NCBI RefSeq assembly: GCF_902702935.1
Contig: NZ_LR738855.1
Location: 310,001-374,000 of the forward strand
Direction: 5' to 3'
Length of the DNA stretch: 64,000 nucleotides
Source of the DNA: Corynebacterium rouxii
Lineage (GTDB): Bacteria > Actinomycetota > Actinomycetes > Mycobacteriales > Mycobacteriaceae
The stretch's first letter is position 1; each line of letters starts with the position of its first letter. Made by a program: the position numbers and the translations under genes. The notes under the pieces were generated by a model that was not told where the DNA came from, did no database searches, and worked only from the letters and a program-made list of their open reading frames with translations. This document shows positions 17,396 to 26,360 of the stretch, in pieces.

Positions 17396-17725
17396 GAAAA
17401 TAAAGATATCGACCCCGCCACAAAAGGGCAATTGAAAAACCCGAACACCCCAGTGCCACTCCAAGCCGAAAAGACATAGATAGCAAATTCCAATCACCCG
17501 CGTTTTATACGTCACTGACCCGGTGGCACCCAAGAATCGCGTACTTCCAATTCCTAAGCGGCAATAACTTTCCTGCAGAATGGAGCCCAGACAAACGCTT
17601 CAAAACTGCATTGAACAACACCTATCTCTATATAAGGTTTGCTATTGGAACGATCTAATCATGATGTGTTCCATCCTCACCCTAATGGGAATAATCGCCA
17701 CCATCATCGCATGCAAAACAATCAT
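17396..17725. other. Gene-poor stretch at the left of the decayed island
   Basis: About 330 bases with no convincing gene. One short plus-strand open stretch (17500-17660, reading PAFYTSLTRWHPRIAYFQFL at its start) resembles nothing I know. Base composition is richer in A and T than in the core genes. Probably residue of deleted genes. Confidence 0.5.
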
Positions 17726-18770
17726 CTAAAAACTAAATAACCTGTAACTCACACTCAACACGCCTACGCTCACGCAATCTAGTCCGGTTTCCCACAAGTG
17801 TGCGTAGGTGTCAAGGGTCGTGGCAGCACTTGCGTGTCCAAGCATAAGTTGAACGGTTTTCACGTCAGCACCGGCTGCAATCGCCAATGATGCTGCTGTG
17901 TGTCGTAGCTCGTAGGTTGTCAGGCCTGATATGTGTGCATGAGTGCAGATGGTTGCCCACTGCCTGCGCCATTTTGTGGATGTCCACACATGGCCGGTTT
18001 CATCGGGGTTTCCGAGATCGTCGACGTCACGACGGATGGACAGCCTACCGCGCATGGGGTCGAGGTCTTTGACTTTCAATCCTTTTGCTTCCCTTGGGCG
18101 AAGACCGGTGAATAACAAAACGTTGCGCATGAGTGCTACTTCGTTCATGGGTATTGCAGCTGCTAAAAGGCGGTCGATTCCTCGGATGGTGAGGTAGCGG
18201 CGTTCTGCTTTTCCTTGGCGGGGGATATCGGTGCAACGGATTTTGTTTTTGTTAATGATGTCGAGTTCTTCGGCTTGGTCGAGGAGTGCTTTGATGACGA
18301 TTCCGATTTTGCGTTGCGAGCCGGAGCCGATCACACGGGGTTGGTTATGCTTGCTGCTTTTGGTGGTGGTGACGGTAGGGATCCAGGCTGCTATTTTTGC
18401 TCATTCAATTTTCCAACATGCGGTGTTTCCGAAGACGGGTTGGATGTGTTTCCACGCAGCAATGTAACCAGCTTTGGTGCTTTCTGTGCGTCCTTGTTTT
18501 GACGCGATCCATACATCCCACATGTCTTGGAGTGTGACATCGAGTTTGTCTTTAGTAATCTAGGTGCCATCGGCTTGGCCAACGGATGCGCGTGCGATGT
18601 GAAGTTCAGCTTCGTCTTTGGCGTGGCATGAGGTGGTGACGTGTTTGCCGTTTTTTTACCCAGACAGCTTGCCAGCGTTTGCCTTTTCCCCATCGAGCAG
18701 AGCGTATTCTTTTGGTTCTCGATGTTGCGTTGGGGTTGGGTTTTGTCCAGAGGTCGCGCACGAATGCCAT
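17726..18770 (-). pseudogene. Tyrosine recombinase (phage-type integrase), broken
   Basis: The C-terminal part (17726-18334) is open. It shows the first catalytic Arg in LLFTGLRPREAKGLKVKDLD, then TTYELRHTAASLAIAAG and VKTVQLMLGHASAATTLDTY with the last His and the Tyr nucleophile. The usual His of H-x-x-R is Tyr here (YELRHT). The N-terminal part is readable only across a frameshift at the A run near 18655 (VKK to GKHVTTSCHAKDEAELHIAR) and two in-frame stops (GT*IT and IE*AK). The start MAFVRDLW at 18770 fits the SAM-like arm domain. It probably drove integration at tRNA-Thr, but is now dead. Confidence 0.8.
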
Positions 18771-18837
18771 GGGGTGGACTTCTTCCTTGTCGGGGATAAA
18801 CTGTTTAGAATTTCCGAATAGTTCAATCCCTGCTCAG

Positions 18838-18878
18838 CTCCCTTTCACATCTTCTGCCAAGTTGAGTGTGAAAGGGAG
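18838..18878. terminator. Perfect 12-bp hairpin in the island
   Basis: CTCCCTTTCACA pairs with TGTGAAAGGGAG around a 17-base loop, followed by TTTCTTAG. It may terminate the rhuM copy or integrase transcripts, or be the end of a lost element. A weaker outer inverted repeat (18808-18818 with 18890-18900) encloses it. Confidence 0.5.
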
Positions 18879-18954
18879 TTTCTTAGTTATCGGAAATTCC
18901 GACCAACCCCGCTAGGTTGAGATGAGGATATACATTGTGGTGTTGTTGTGTTGG

Positions 18955-19750
18955 CTAGTCAATCGAGTGGTCACCTCGATTGAGTGCTTTGACTTCTGCT
19001 TCAACTGCTTTCATATCCATCGTGTTTACCTCTGCATCGAAGCGTAGCTGGTAAGCATCCCACTCTGCCTGCGCCTTTGCGATTGCCTGCTTATGGCTTC
19101 GCTTCCCAAAACCATGGAGGACATGGCGCTCATTAAAGACAAGCCATGCGTCTGTCTTCTTCATCCAGTCATCTAACAGGAGAGTCTTTTTCCTCTCTGC
19201 TTGATCTTCGGCGTAGTTGAGGAAGTTCTTGGCTATACTCATATCGCCCTTGTGCGGCTGTTCACCAGTCCAGTTGGTTAAGCCCGCGTTCGGCTTTGTG
19301 TGGTCTGCACGCAGACAGATAAGTTCCGCAGCGGTATTTCCATGGGTTGCGAAGTGAAGCCGGTTTTGGATTCCTGCGAAGAAATTTTTGACCTCTTTAT
19401 AGGATTTGATTTCTTCATAGTCGGCACTGGTAGCAGCAATGACGTCGCAGATTTTGCGGAAGAATTGACGCTCGGAAATCCGTGATCTCACGGATCCGCT
19501 CAAACAACTTGTCAAAGTGCGTATCTACTCCATCATTCTTCGGACGCTGATCATCTAGCGCGAAACCTTTGGTGAGGTATTCGCTAAGGACTTCTGTAGC
19601 CCATTTGCGGAATTGCGTCCCGCGCACGCCTCGGACTTGGTACCCAACCGCGAGGATCATATTTAGGTTGTAGTGATTGATAGAACGATCCTGACCTTGC
19701 TGTTGTAAAAGTTTTTTACATTTGGTTTGGTCCAGTTCTCCATAGGAAAA
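18955..19750 (-). pseudogene. Second RhuM-family gene, truncated and frameshifted
   Basis: A paralogue of the protein at 4964-6001. The readable order is LQQQGQDRSINHYNLNMILA, then VGYQVRGVRGTQFRKWATEV, LSEYLTKGFALDDQRP and FDKLFERIREI. A frame change near 19490 follows, then RISERQFFRKICDVIAATSA and NRLHFATHGNTAAELICL to the stop at 18955. The N-terminal ~60 residues (the HTH part with VWLTQ-like sequence) are missing, and no start is visible. The rest matches the first copy in order and length. It probably came with the island and has since decayed. Confidence 0.8.
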
Positions 19751-19865
19751 TTGGGTGACATGAAAATTACTTTTAAGAAAATTTGTTAAACATTGTTCAA
19801 AAAGATGTTATGTTTAAATCGTCGTGATGATCGTGAATTTCATTTAGTGGAAGGGGTGATGTGTC

Positions 19866-20264
19866 ATGCGGAAGTTTATTGCTGGCGCTGCATCATTTTT
19901 AGTCTTGGCAGGGGCATCTGGAATGGCTCATGCTGTAACTTCTGAATAAGTGCCTAATGAGGTGGTGACGAATGGGACTGTTGATCAACGGCAGGTGTCG
20001 TCGTTGGAATTGTCTCGTGAACCTAATGAACGGCGTGATCAATTACTGAATGAAGGATTTTTAAAAGAAGCTGAACAAGAATTTCCTGGATATACTATAG
20101 AAACATATCGTAACACCAGTAATGGAGTTACCGTTGAGTACGATGTGGTTGCTTGGAATAAAATAGCCTCTAGACATGCAATTCTTTCTGATCAAACCTG
20201 TTACGATTTAAGCCAATTTATAAACATTGGCTGGAAGCGTGCTCCGCAAGAAAAGTGTGCATAA
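19866..20264 (+). pseudogene. Small secreted protein with in-frame stop after the signal peptide
   Basis: ATG at 19866 with an AAGGGGTG site upstream. MRKFIAGAASFLVLAGASGM then AHAVTSE is a clean signal peptide with an A-H-A cleavage site. A TAA at 19947-19949 stops it at residue 27. The same frame then continues for 104 codons (VPNEVVTNGTVDQRQVSSLE to RAPQEKCA), with two cysteines in the mature part. Read through, it would be about 132 residues, with a mature domain I do not recognise. A single nonsense change or a sequencing error would explain it. An A/T-rich promoter-like region lies upstream at 19785-19830. Confidence 0.65.
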
Positions 20265-20270
20265 TTCAAA

Positions 20271-20596
20271 ATGAAAAAGATTGATTCACTCTCGATGAGG
20301 AATTCCAGGCTGGTGCCGGTAGTCTGCGTTATCCTTGTGTTTTTTCTTCTGTCTACACTATCTTTTGCCACGGGTTTTTTGCATTTGATGCAGTGGTTTT
20401 TATTGTTGTAGCGGTAGTGCTGGCGCGTCGTCTTGGAAAAACGAAAAATAAGGAGAGTGAATCAGCGATTGGGATCATTGCAGTTGGTTCTGTAGTGCAT
20501 GTTCTTGATCTGGCACATATGATTGATTTACCAGCGTTTGGATTAGGACTCATTATTGCTGGGGCGGTTGTATTATTTGTTGCTGATTATCTATAG
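20271..20596 (+). pseudogene. Small membrane protein, frameshifted at a T run
   Basis: The first frame starts MKKIDSLSMRNSRLVPVVCV, with a membrane segment ILVFFLLSTLSFATGF. It goes out of frame at the T run near 20375-20380. The other frame then reads FDAVVFIVVAVVLARRLGKT, a second membrane segment, KNKESESAIGIIAVGSVVHV and a third (GLGLIIAGAVVLFVADYL) to the stop at 20596. Joined, it is about 107 residues with three membrane helices. It starts 6 bases after the secreted protein gene and was probably co-transcribed with it. Function unknown. Confidence 0.6.
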
Positions 20597-20639
20597 CAAA
20601 CTGAGGCTGGGGGTTTGGAGTCCTCCGGTTGTGCGATTA

Positions 20640-20673
20640 AGCCCCAGTCCACAGTATATGTGGGTTGGGGTTT
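20640..20673 (+). terminator. Terminator after the secreted/membrane protein pair
   Basis: CCCCAGTCCAC pairs with GTGGGTTGGGG (one mismatch plus a G-U pair) around a 7-base loop, followed by TTTTGC. It closes the plus-strand pair. Confidence 0.65.
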
Positions 20674-20812
20674 TGCATTGCTGGATATTTGTGGGTCGGT
20701 ATTTACTTGTTTTGGTGCGCCGAAAAGCTTGTCTTCTGTGTAGCAGAAGAGACGGTCGACTAAGTGCGCAATTTCGCCGAAGGAGCTGACAAGAAAAGAG
20801 GCTCAGGGGTGT

Positions 20813-21550
20813 TCAATGCTTAAAGCGAACAGACAGCGAACAATATAGGTATATATGCAGGTAGGGGTCATTTTCTTTTCTACTCATAAGAGAACTATCC
20901 AGTTTACTGATTGCCGCAATAGCCTTGTTCCAAGATTCTGCTGGTATACGCGCTGTAAGTCGTGGAACCTGAATACGACCAGCTATTTGCTCCACAGGGC
21001 TTAGCTGCCAAGGGAACGGAAGCGAATCGAACCAAAAGCCATGATCGATAGACCAGATCTCGTAATCATTATTAGTATCGTAGAGAAACTGAAGATCCTC
21101 CTGAACATTGCACAGCGCCCACAGTGCGATGAGCTTAGGAATCTCATTGTGATTGCTGTCATCGAGAACATGATGAATAGCAGCCGGATCAGTCTCAAGA
21201 ACCGCACCTTCGAGATTAAGGGAACCGAACAATGGCGTGCCATCTAGAGAATACCTGCGAGTAGCATCTCCGACACGGTATCCAACAAACGTTTCTGGAA
21301 CATGGATTACTGCCCATTGACGAACACGCGCACCGATGTGTTTGCCAATCTCACTAGCAACGACCTCATTGATCGTTGATTCTTGCCCATGGTCATTAAT
21401 AAATCGTTTGCATCAGTAAATATTGCCGTCACTTGCGTGTGCTGGGAAAGGCCTTGTCCCAGTATCTGCAATTTCCCCAGGTACCTGCAAATAAAGAGGC
21501 ACTTCTTTTCGGGAGTGGTGCTGTTCCATAGAAATATTGTTGCTGTTCAT
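20813..21550 (-). pseudogene. HipA-like kinase protein interrupted by an in-frame TGA
   Basis: From MNSNNISMEQHHSRKEVPLY the frame reads GTRPFPAHASDGNIY, a TGA at 21413-21415, then CKRFINDHGQESTINEVVAS and EIGKHIGARVRQWAVIHVPE. FGSLNLEGA, then NDYEIWSIDHGFWFDSLPF and QVPRLTARIPAESWNKAI follow, to the stop at 20813. The N-E-V-V-A-S-E-I-G block and the I-D-H-G-F block recall the HipA-like kinase domain family, with D-H-G as the metal-binding motif. A TGG (Trp) in place of the TGA would give a protein of about 245 residues. No antitoxin-like partner is seen. Confidence 0.6.
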
Positions 21551-21871
21551 GACTTCTGTCCTTGTCTCTGGTTCAGTAAGCAAACACGATTGAGCCGTAA
21601 TTCGCCCTCGTGTATAAAGATCCATCCGCATACTCAACATTTGTGGGGGAACACCAAGCTCAGCAGCTATCGCAGGCGCAATTCATTCATTAGCCCGCCG
21701 CTCGATCATTGTGATCCCCATTTTGTTGGAGAGTGATTCAAGTGCTGCTTCCACAGGATTCATTTGATCTCCTAGATGTAGTTCTCTTCTAATGGATCGG
21801 CGGCTTTTGCTCTGCGGTTTTTCGATCTCAGCATCGATGCCGTCGAGGATGGAATTGTAACTGGAGGCTTG
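21551..21871 (-). pseudogene. Unidentified gene remnant, cut by IS30 and interrupted by TGA
   Basis: In the same frame as the HipA-like gene and directly upstream, sequence can be read from the IS30 end (21871): QASSYNSILDGIDAEIEKPQ, then NPVEAALESLSNKMGITMIE, RRANE, a TGA at 21683-21685, IAPAIAAELGVPPQMLSMRM and DLYTRGRITAQSCLLTEPET. ERRANE followed by an IA helix and a C-terminal helix faintly resembles the end of ImmA/IrrE-like proteins, but no HExxH is present. The 5' part was removed where IS30 inserted. Function unknown. Confidence 0.35.
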
Positions 21872-23176
21872 GGTTCTAGTGGTGGTTGCAACACCGAGAT
21901 TGAAAGGATGTTTCAACGGTGCTGTATGAGTATGCGGGTGTTGTTTACCCGCCCCGTTCAAAAATGTGTGCTGCTCGGCGTGAGCATTATGTAGAGCTTT
22001 TGCGTCAGGGACTGAATTTTACGCAAGCAGCCAAAGTAGTGGGCGTTTCCAAACGTACCGGGAAAGTATGGCGTAATGGACGTACTCGCTCGAGCGGGCG
22101 TAACGAAAAGGCTAGCGTTGCCTAGTACTGTGCAAAAATGGAGATCCCTGAAAATGCTGGACCGTACTATCTAGGCCTGCAAGAACGAATCATTATCGCT
22201 GATAGGCTTCATGCAGGTAAAAGTATTCGCGCGATTGCCGGAGAGTTAGGCAGGGCACCGTCAACAATCAGCCGCGAGGTAAATAAACATCGTAGCCCAA
22301 TAACAGGGGACTATTAGCCATATCACGCTGACCAGCAAGTAATACAAGCCAGGAAAAGACCTAAGCCAGCCAAGATTAACCGCAGTGCGCTATTGTTTCA
22401 ACTGGTGGAGGACGGGTTAAAGAAACACTGGAGCCCGGAGCAAATTAGCGGGTGGCTGAAGAAAAACTATCCTGATAACCCGGCAATGAATATGTGTGTA
22501 GAAACCATTTACCAAGCGATGTATGTTCATGCCCGTGGACAGTTAAAGCTAGAGGTTAAAAAGATGCTGCGTACAGGGCGTAGCAGGCGTAAACCGCATA
22601 AACAACCCCAGCAGCGCACACCCCGTTTTAAAGACCCCATGGCAATGATTGCTTGCCGCCCAGCACAGGTCGATGAACGGATCATTCCAGGACACTGGGA
22701 AGGGGATTTGATATGCGGTGCCGGCAATAAGTCCGCGATTGGCACGTTGGTAGAGCGTACAACCCGGTTCACAATTTTGCTACATCTTCCTAATCACCAT
22801 GATGCCGGCAGCGTTCAAGAAGCGATCGTGAAAAAGATGCAAGGACTTCCAAAACTACTACGTAACTCCCTTACCTGGGATCAGGGGTCTGAAATGGCGC
22901 TGCACAAGAAAATCTCTACTCCTTAGATATGGATGTTTTCTTCTGCGATCCTCATTCTCCTTGGCAACGAGGCACAAACGAGAACACCAATGGTTTACTA
23001 CGACAGTACTTCCCAAAAGCTACCGATCTATCCCAGTACCCAGAAGACTATCTTGACGCAGTCGCAGAAGAGTTAAACGATCGACCACGCAAGACGTTAG
23101 AATACGATAAACCCAGCGAGCGGATCCTCAAGCTGCTTGCCTAAAACCATCAACCGTTGCAACCACCCCTAGAACC
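21872..23176 (+). mobile_element. IS30-family insertion sequence (defective) with both terminal inverted repeats
   Basis: About 1305 bases. The left end GGTTCTAGTGGTGGTTGCAA (21872-21891) and the right end at 23156-23176 are inverted copies that differ at one base in 21. The element carries one broken transposase gene. No target duplication is obvious. To its left is a truncated unknown gene and to its right the C-terminal end of an M20 amidohydrolase, so a deletion has probably occurred next to it. Confidence 0.85.
21919..23144 (+). pseudogene. IS30-family transposase with two in-frame stops and a frameshift
   Basis: The N-terminal part has two helix-turn-helix segments: LLRQGLNFTQAAKVVGVSKR, then SIRAIAGELGRAPSTISREV, the typical IS30 HTH. 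In-frame TAG stops fall at 22123-22125 and 22315-22317. The catalytic part shows the DDE set: D in HWEGDLICGAGNKSAIGTLV, D in LTWDQGSEM, and E in GTNENTNGLLRQYFPKATDL. A frameshift near 22920 (after KKIS) joins to LDMDVFFCDPHSPWQRGTNE. It cannot make an active enzyme as sequenced. Confidence 0.85.
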
Positions 23177-23425
23177 CGCCGGCGAGAAGAATGTGCACCG
23201 CATCGAACCACTGACGACCTCGGAAGATTTCTCCGTGCTTGCCGACGCCTTCGGCACACCGTACTGCTTCTGGCTACTGGGTGGGGCGCCAGAAGGTGTG
23301 AGCATCCCGAACCACAGCCCGAAATTCGCGCCGGTTCTGCAGCCGACTCTAGAAAACCGGCACCAGGGCGTTGGTCTCGGCAAGCATAGACAGACTTAAA
23401 GTCGTCGTGGACCTTACTCCCGCGT
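23177..23425 (+). pseudogene. C-terminal fragment of M20-family amidohydrolase
   Basis: Just right of the IS30 end the frame reads TSEDFSVLADAFGTPYCFWL, then LGGAPEG and IPNHSPKFAPVLQPTL. The S-E-D-F block and the N-H-S-P-K-F block are typical of the C-terminal metal-binding end of M20 peptidases/amidohydrolases such as N-acyl-amino-acid hydrolases. After LE a one-base insertion in an A run shifts the frame; corrected it reads TGTRALVSASIDRL. The rest of the gene (some 300 residues) is absent. IS30 probably inserted into it. Confidence 0.75.
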
Positions 23426-24514
23426 GAGTACGCGCAATGCGGCATCGTTAATGAAAATGCGCTGACGGCCTCGCTTAGTTTCACTCAACACCCCAATATC
23501 AACCAGATGATTAAGCCACGTTGCAGCCGTTTGTCTTTTCACTAGTCCGCTGTCTTCCACATCCTGAATGCGTAGGTACGGGCGCACCATCGTGATTTCA
23601 GACATTTCTTTAGCCGGACTAATAATGCCCGCATCGCGGATAGCAGCCGTGATCTCATCTTGTACCTGACGTAAGTCCGCGATCATAGTAGCGGCGTCGG
23701 TGGCTGCAACCTCCACGCCGCGGATCATAAACAAAAGCCAATCTTCCCAGGCAGATTCCGTTGTCACTCGGTTCAAGCAACGATAATATTGCGCCTTGTT
23801 CTCCACGATATAGCCGGATAAATAAAGCACAGGGAACGGAAGCAGGGCTTTTTGCAGCAGATACAGCACATTGAGGATACGCCCTGTGCGTCCGTTACCG
23901 TCGGTAAACGGGTGGATGGCTTCGAACTGATAATGCAGCAGAGCCATCTTTACCAAAGAATCAACGTCATGCTCGCTATAGATATAGCGCTCCCAACGCG
24001 ATAAGTGCTGCTCAATCACTTCTCGCCCTTCAGGTGGAGTGTAGATGCGCTGTTGCGTATGCGGGTTACTGATGAATGTTCCAGGGTAAGAGCGAAACGG
24101 CGCAATGTGCGGTTCATCGCTTTGCAAAGTTCCGCAGACTATTTGCGTGGTCTTGGCAGATAGTGGCCGTTGACCGATCGATTCTAAGCCCGCATGCAAG
24201 GCGGCGTTATAGCGCAGAGCTTCTTTAGTTGCCGGGGTCGGCTCTGCGTCAACGTTCCAGGCAGCGCGGAAAAGCTCATCGTTTGTGGTTACGATGTTTT
24301 CGATTTCTGTAGACGCGCGTGCTTCGCGCAACGGAATCGTGGAAGTAAGAATCTCCGGATTGGGAATAAGCTGGCAAGCGGTGCGTAGCTCAGCAAGCTT
24401 TTCTTTTGCAGCAATAATCGCTTTGAGCACTGGAACGGTTTCGACGACTTGGGCAGGGGGCAGAGGTGGAAGCTCGTTGAAAGGACGGTTGGGGTCGAAC
24501 GTGGTGCTGCTCAT
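23414..24514 (-). CDS. Fic-domain protein (AMP-transferase type) with built-in inhibitory motif
   Basis: 366 residues from MSSTTFDPNRPFNELPPLP (ATG at 24514; an upstream in-frame start would add an unlikely Arg-rich tail). The Fic core is canonical: IHPFTDGNGRTGRILNVLYL. The inhibitory helix motif (S/T-x-x-x-E-N) is present upstream in ARASTEIENIVTTNDELF, which places it with Fic proteins that carry their own inhibitor in the N-terminal part. The C-terminal ~80 residues (VRPYLRIQDVEDSGLVKRQT and on) look like a winged helix. Fic proteins attach AMP to target Tyr/Ser/Thr residues. It is intact amid decayed genes. The target is unknown. Confidence 0.9.
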   Translation of the reverse strand: MSSTTFDPNRPFNELPPLPPAQVVETVPVLKAIIAAKEKLAELRTACQLIPNPEILTSTIPLREARASTEIENIVTTNDELFRAAWNVDAEPTPATKEALRYNAALHAGLESIGQRPLSAKTTQIVCGTLQSDEPHIAPFRSYPGTFISNPHTQQRIYTPPEGREVIEQHLSRWERYIYSEHDVDSLVKMALLHYQFEAIHPFTDGNGRTGRILNVLYLLQKALLPFPVLYLSGYIVENKAQYYRCLNRVTTESAWEDWLLFMIRGVEVAATDAATMIADLRQVQDEITAAIRDAGIISPAKEMSEITMVRPYLRIQDVEDSGLVKRQTAATWLNHLVDIGVLSETKRGRQRIFINDAALRVLTRE

Positions 24515-24573
24515 GCCGAAAGAATAAACATATCGGGGGCGCGTTCGTCGCCGGGGAGCCGACCGCTGAGCAG

Positions 24574-24999
24574 TTGCTGCCCGCTGTGGGTTGCCACCCG
24601 TCGACACAGCCCACAGCAGCGGAGGTTGCCGAAGAACTAGCCCCGTGGGTAGAGACCTTCGTGCCAGAGATGGTGCTGGTCAACTACTATCCGCCGGGTT
24701 CTGGGATGGGCATGCACGTCGATGAATTTGAGGAATCGCGGGCGCCGGTCATTTCAGTATCGATTGGCGACGAAGCACTGTTTCGGATGGGACACACCGA
24801 ATCACGCACCCAACCCTGGGACGATGTGACTCTGTGCTCCGGCGACTTGGTGGTTTTCGGTGGGCCGAAGCGTTTTGCTTATCACGGGGTGGTGCGCGTG
24901 AATGATGCCACGCTTCCCGACGGCTGCGGGCTGGAACAAGGCAGGATTAACATCACGATCCGGCAGGTTTCTGCGGCGCCGAACGTACAGGGGTGTTAA
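24574..24999 (+). pseudogene. AlkB-like 2-oxoglutarate/Fe(II) dioxygenase, N-terminally truncated
   Basis: The frame holds the C-terminal part of AlkB-type DNA/RNA demethylases: YYPPGSGMGMHVDEFEESRA with the H-x-D iron ligands, PVISVSIGDEALFRMG, the distal His in RFAYHGVVRV and the 2-oxoglutarate-binding Arg in INITIRQV. The frame is open upstream (GAFVAGEPTAEQLLPAVG) and begins like an AlkB N-terminus, but the nucleotide-recognition lid of about 50 residues is missing between that and AEVAEELAPWVETFVPEM. No good start exists: the only candidate is a TTG at 24574. The 60 bases to fic are shared with the opposite strand. Most likely a decayed gene. Confidence 0.65.
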
Positions 25000-25047
25000 A
25001 CAGGGATTTGCTCAAAGATTGCCTAGGGAACCGTGGATGCAGACTTG

Positions 25048-25938
25048 CTAAGAAGACGACAGACCCAGGCTGGAGCCACCGCCACCAGCACCGCTACGGC
25101 CTGGCGTGGCTAGCGGCCCACATGGTTGCTGGACTGTTGATTCTTGGAATTCGGGTTCTCGGGCTTGGCGACGGGGCCATTGTGGCGTGGGGCAGTCGGG
25201 GGCAGTCTCAGCTGGAGCGTCGTCAGTGCTCGGCTGCGCTGGGGCGGCGGTGGTCTGCGCAATCCAATCGCCTAGCCCATGCAGCGAAGCAAACAGCGAG
25301 AAACGCCCACCACCTTGAGAAGCCTTAAACGAGGTCACCCCGGCAACCTCACCGTCGACAAAAAGCGGTCCGCCGGAATCGCCACGCCCGGCTTTAGCCT
25401 CGTCCAAATACTGCACGACGAATGCACCATGCTGGTTGCCCTGCGGCCGAAGCCCGGAAGAAGTTTTGCCAACCGCAGCGCGGGCATACTGCAGCGTCTC
25501 GCCGGTGCCAGCACCCCAGCCGTACACGCGTCCCTGCTCACCAAAGCTCACCGGTGCGCGGCGAACCTCGCGGATCAGACGCTGCGGCAGCGCATCGGTG
25601 ACATGCACCAACGCCACATCGCCGTGCGGTGCCCACACTGCGTAATCCGAGGTGAACGTATTTTCTTCCCGATGTTGCTGCTCGCGGGTGGTGCCAACAT
25701 AGACCCGCCGCTGCAAATTGGGCACCTCGACGCAATGCTGGGCGGTCAGCACCCACTGAGAAGCAACCACGGTGCCAGTACAACTAGCCACTTGAACCAC
25801 GCCTTCGGCAGCGGTATCGTCCTCAGGGGAGACGGGCGTGCCATTTGTCAGTGCGGTGGCTGTTGCCGCACCAAGAACACCGCTGGTACCCGCAATACCC
25901 AGCAAGCTTGCTGCAGCAAGAGCAACAATTTTTCGCAT
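25048..25938 (-). CDS. Secreted trypsin-like serine protease
   Basis: 296 residues from MRKIVALAAASLLGIAGTSG (ATG at 25938, AAGGATG site 9 bases before). A signal peptide of about 35 residues is followed by a chymotrypsin fold. The catalytic triad is visible: His in WVLTAQHCVEVPN, Asp in HGDVALVHVTD, Ser in RGDSGGPLFVDGEVAGVTSF. Two cysteines near the His give the usual disulfide. After about residue 230 comes a tail rich in Pro, Ala and Gly (APAQPSTDDAPAETAPDCPT), lacking an LPxTG sorting signal. It probably acts outside the cell. It is intact and stands alone in the island. Confidence 0.9.
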   Translation of the reverse strand: MRKIVALAAASLLGIAGTSGVLGAATATALTNGTPVSPEDDTAAEGVVQVASCTGTVVASQWVLTAQHCVEVPNLQRRVYVGTTREQQHREENTFTSDYAVWAPHGDVALVHVTDALPQRLIREVRRAPVSFGEQGRVYGWGAGTGETLQYARAAVGKTSSGLRPQGNQHGAFVVQYLDEAKAGRGDSGGPLFVDGEVAGVTSFKASQGGGRFSLFASLHGLGDWIAQTTAAPAQPSTDDAPAETAPDCPTPQWPRRQAREPEFQESTVQQPCGPLATPGRSGAGGGGSSLGLSSS

Positions 25939-26153
25939 TACACATCCTTGCAATCTTGTGGAACCACACGCTTGTTGGTGCCCTGCGTTCTCGCGCGGCG
26001 GAACGGTGATTCACTAATACGACTGACTTTTTCCATTCGGATCATAGCACCAAAGGTGAGTAATGTGTTCCTATCTAGTTAGTCAAGTCCGTGGGTGGAG
26101 TTTTCAGGGGCGTCCGCGGTGCTGACTCTGTCTGATTAGCGGCACGCTGAGGG

Positions 26154-26182
26154 GCCGACTAGAGTTTACCCAGTCGGCTTTT
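26154..26182 (+). terminator. Short terminator-like hairpin
   Basis: GCCGACT pairs with AGTCGGC around an 11-base loop, followed by TTTTG. It lies just beyond the stop of the IS110 remnant and may be the end of that element. Confidence 0.45.
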
Positions 26183-26194
26183 GTATCTGGGGCT

Positions 26195-26360
26195 TTATGC
26201 TGCTGCGACGACTGCGGCGTTATGTCTCTTGCCTTCTTTTCGCTTTCGTTCGTAGAATTGCCGTGAACGTTCGTGGAATCTGATCGATGCAAAAGACGAT
26301 TGCCATAGAGCGTTCTTTAATTTTTTGTTGCCGGCTCGGTTTAGACTGTTGGACATAATG
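26195..26360 (-). pseudogene. C-terminal remnant of IS110-family transposase
   Basis: The minus strand reads MSNSLNRAGNKKLKNALWQS, then SFASIRFHERSRQFYERKRK, EGKRHNAAVVAA and a stop. This is the conserved end of IS110/Transposase_20 proteins (the R-G-G-N-K-x-L-K and G-K-x-H-x-A-A blocks). It stops abruptly at 26361, where the IS3 element begins. The N-terminal half is not found on the other side of IS3. Confidence 0.75.

Noticed and set aside
20813..21871. TGA read as Trp (recoded genetic code) to explain in-frame stops
   Set aside because: Other genes in the same island have TAG and TAA stops and frameshifts too, and core genes end normally with TGA. Decay is the simpler reading.
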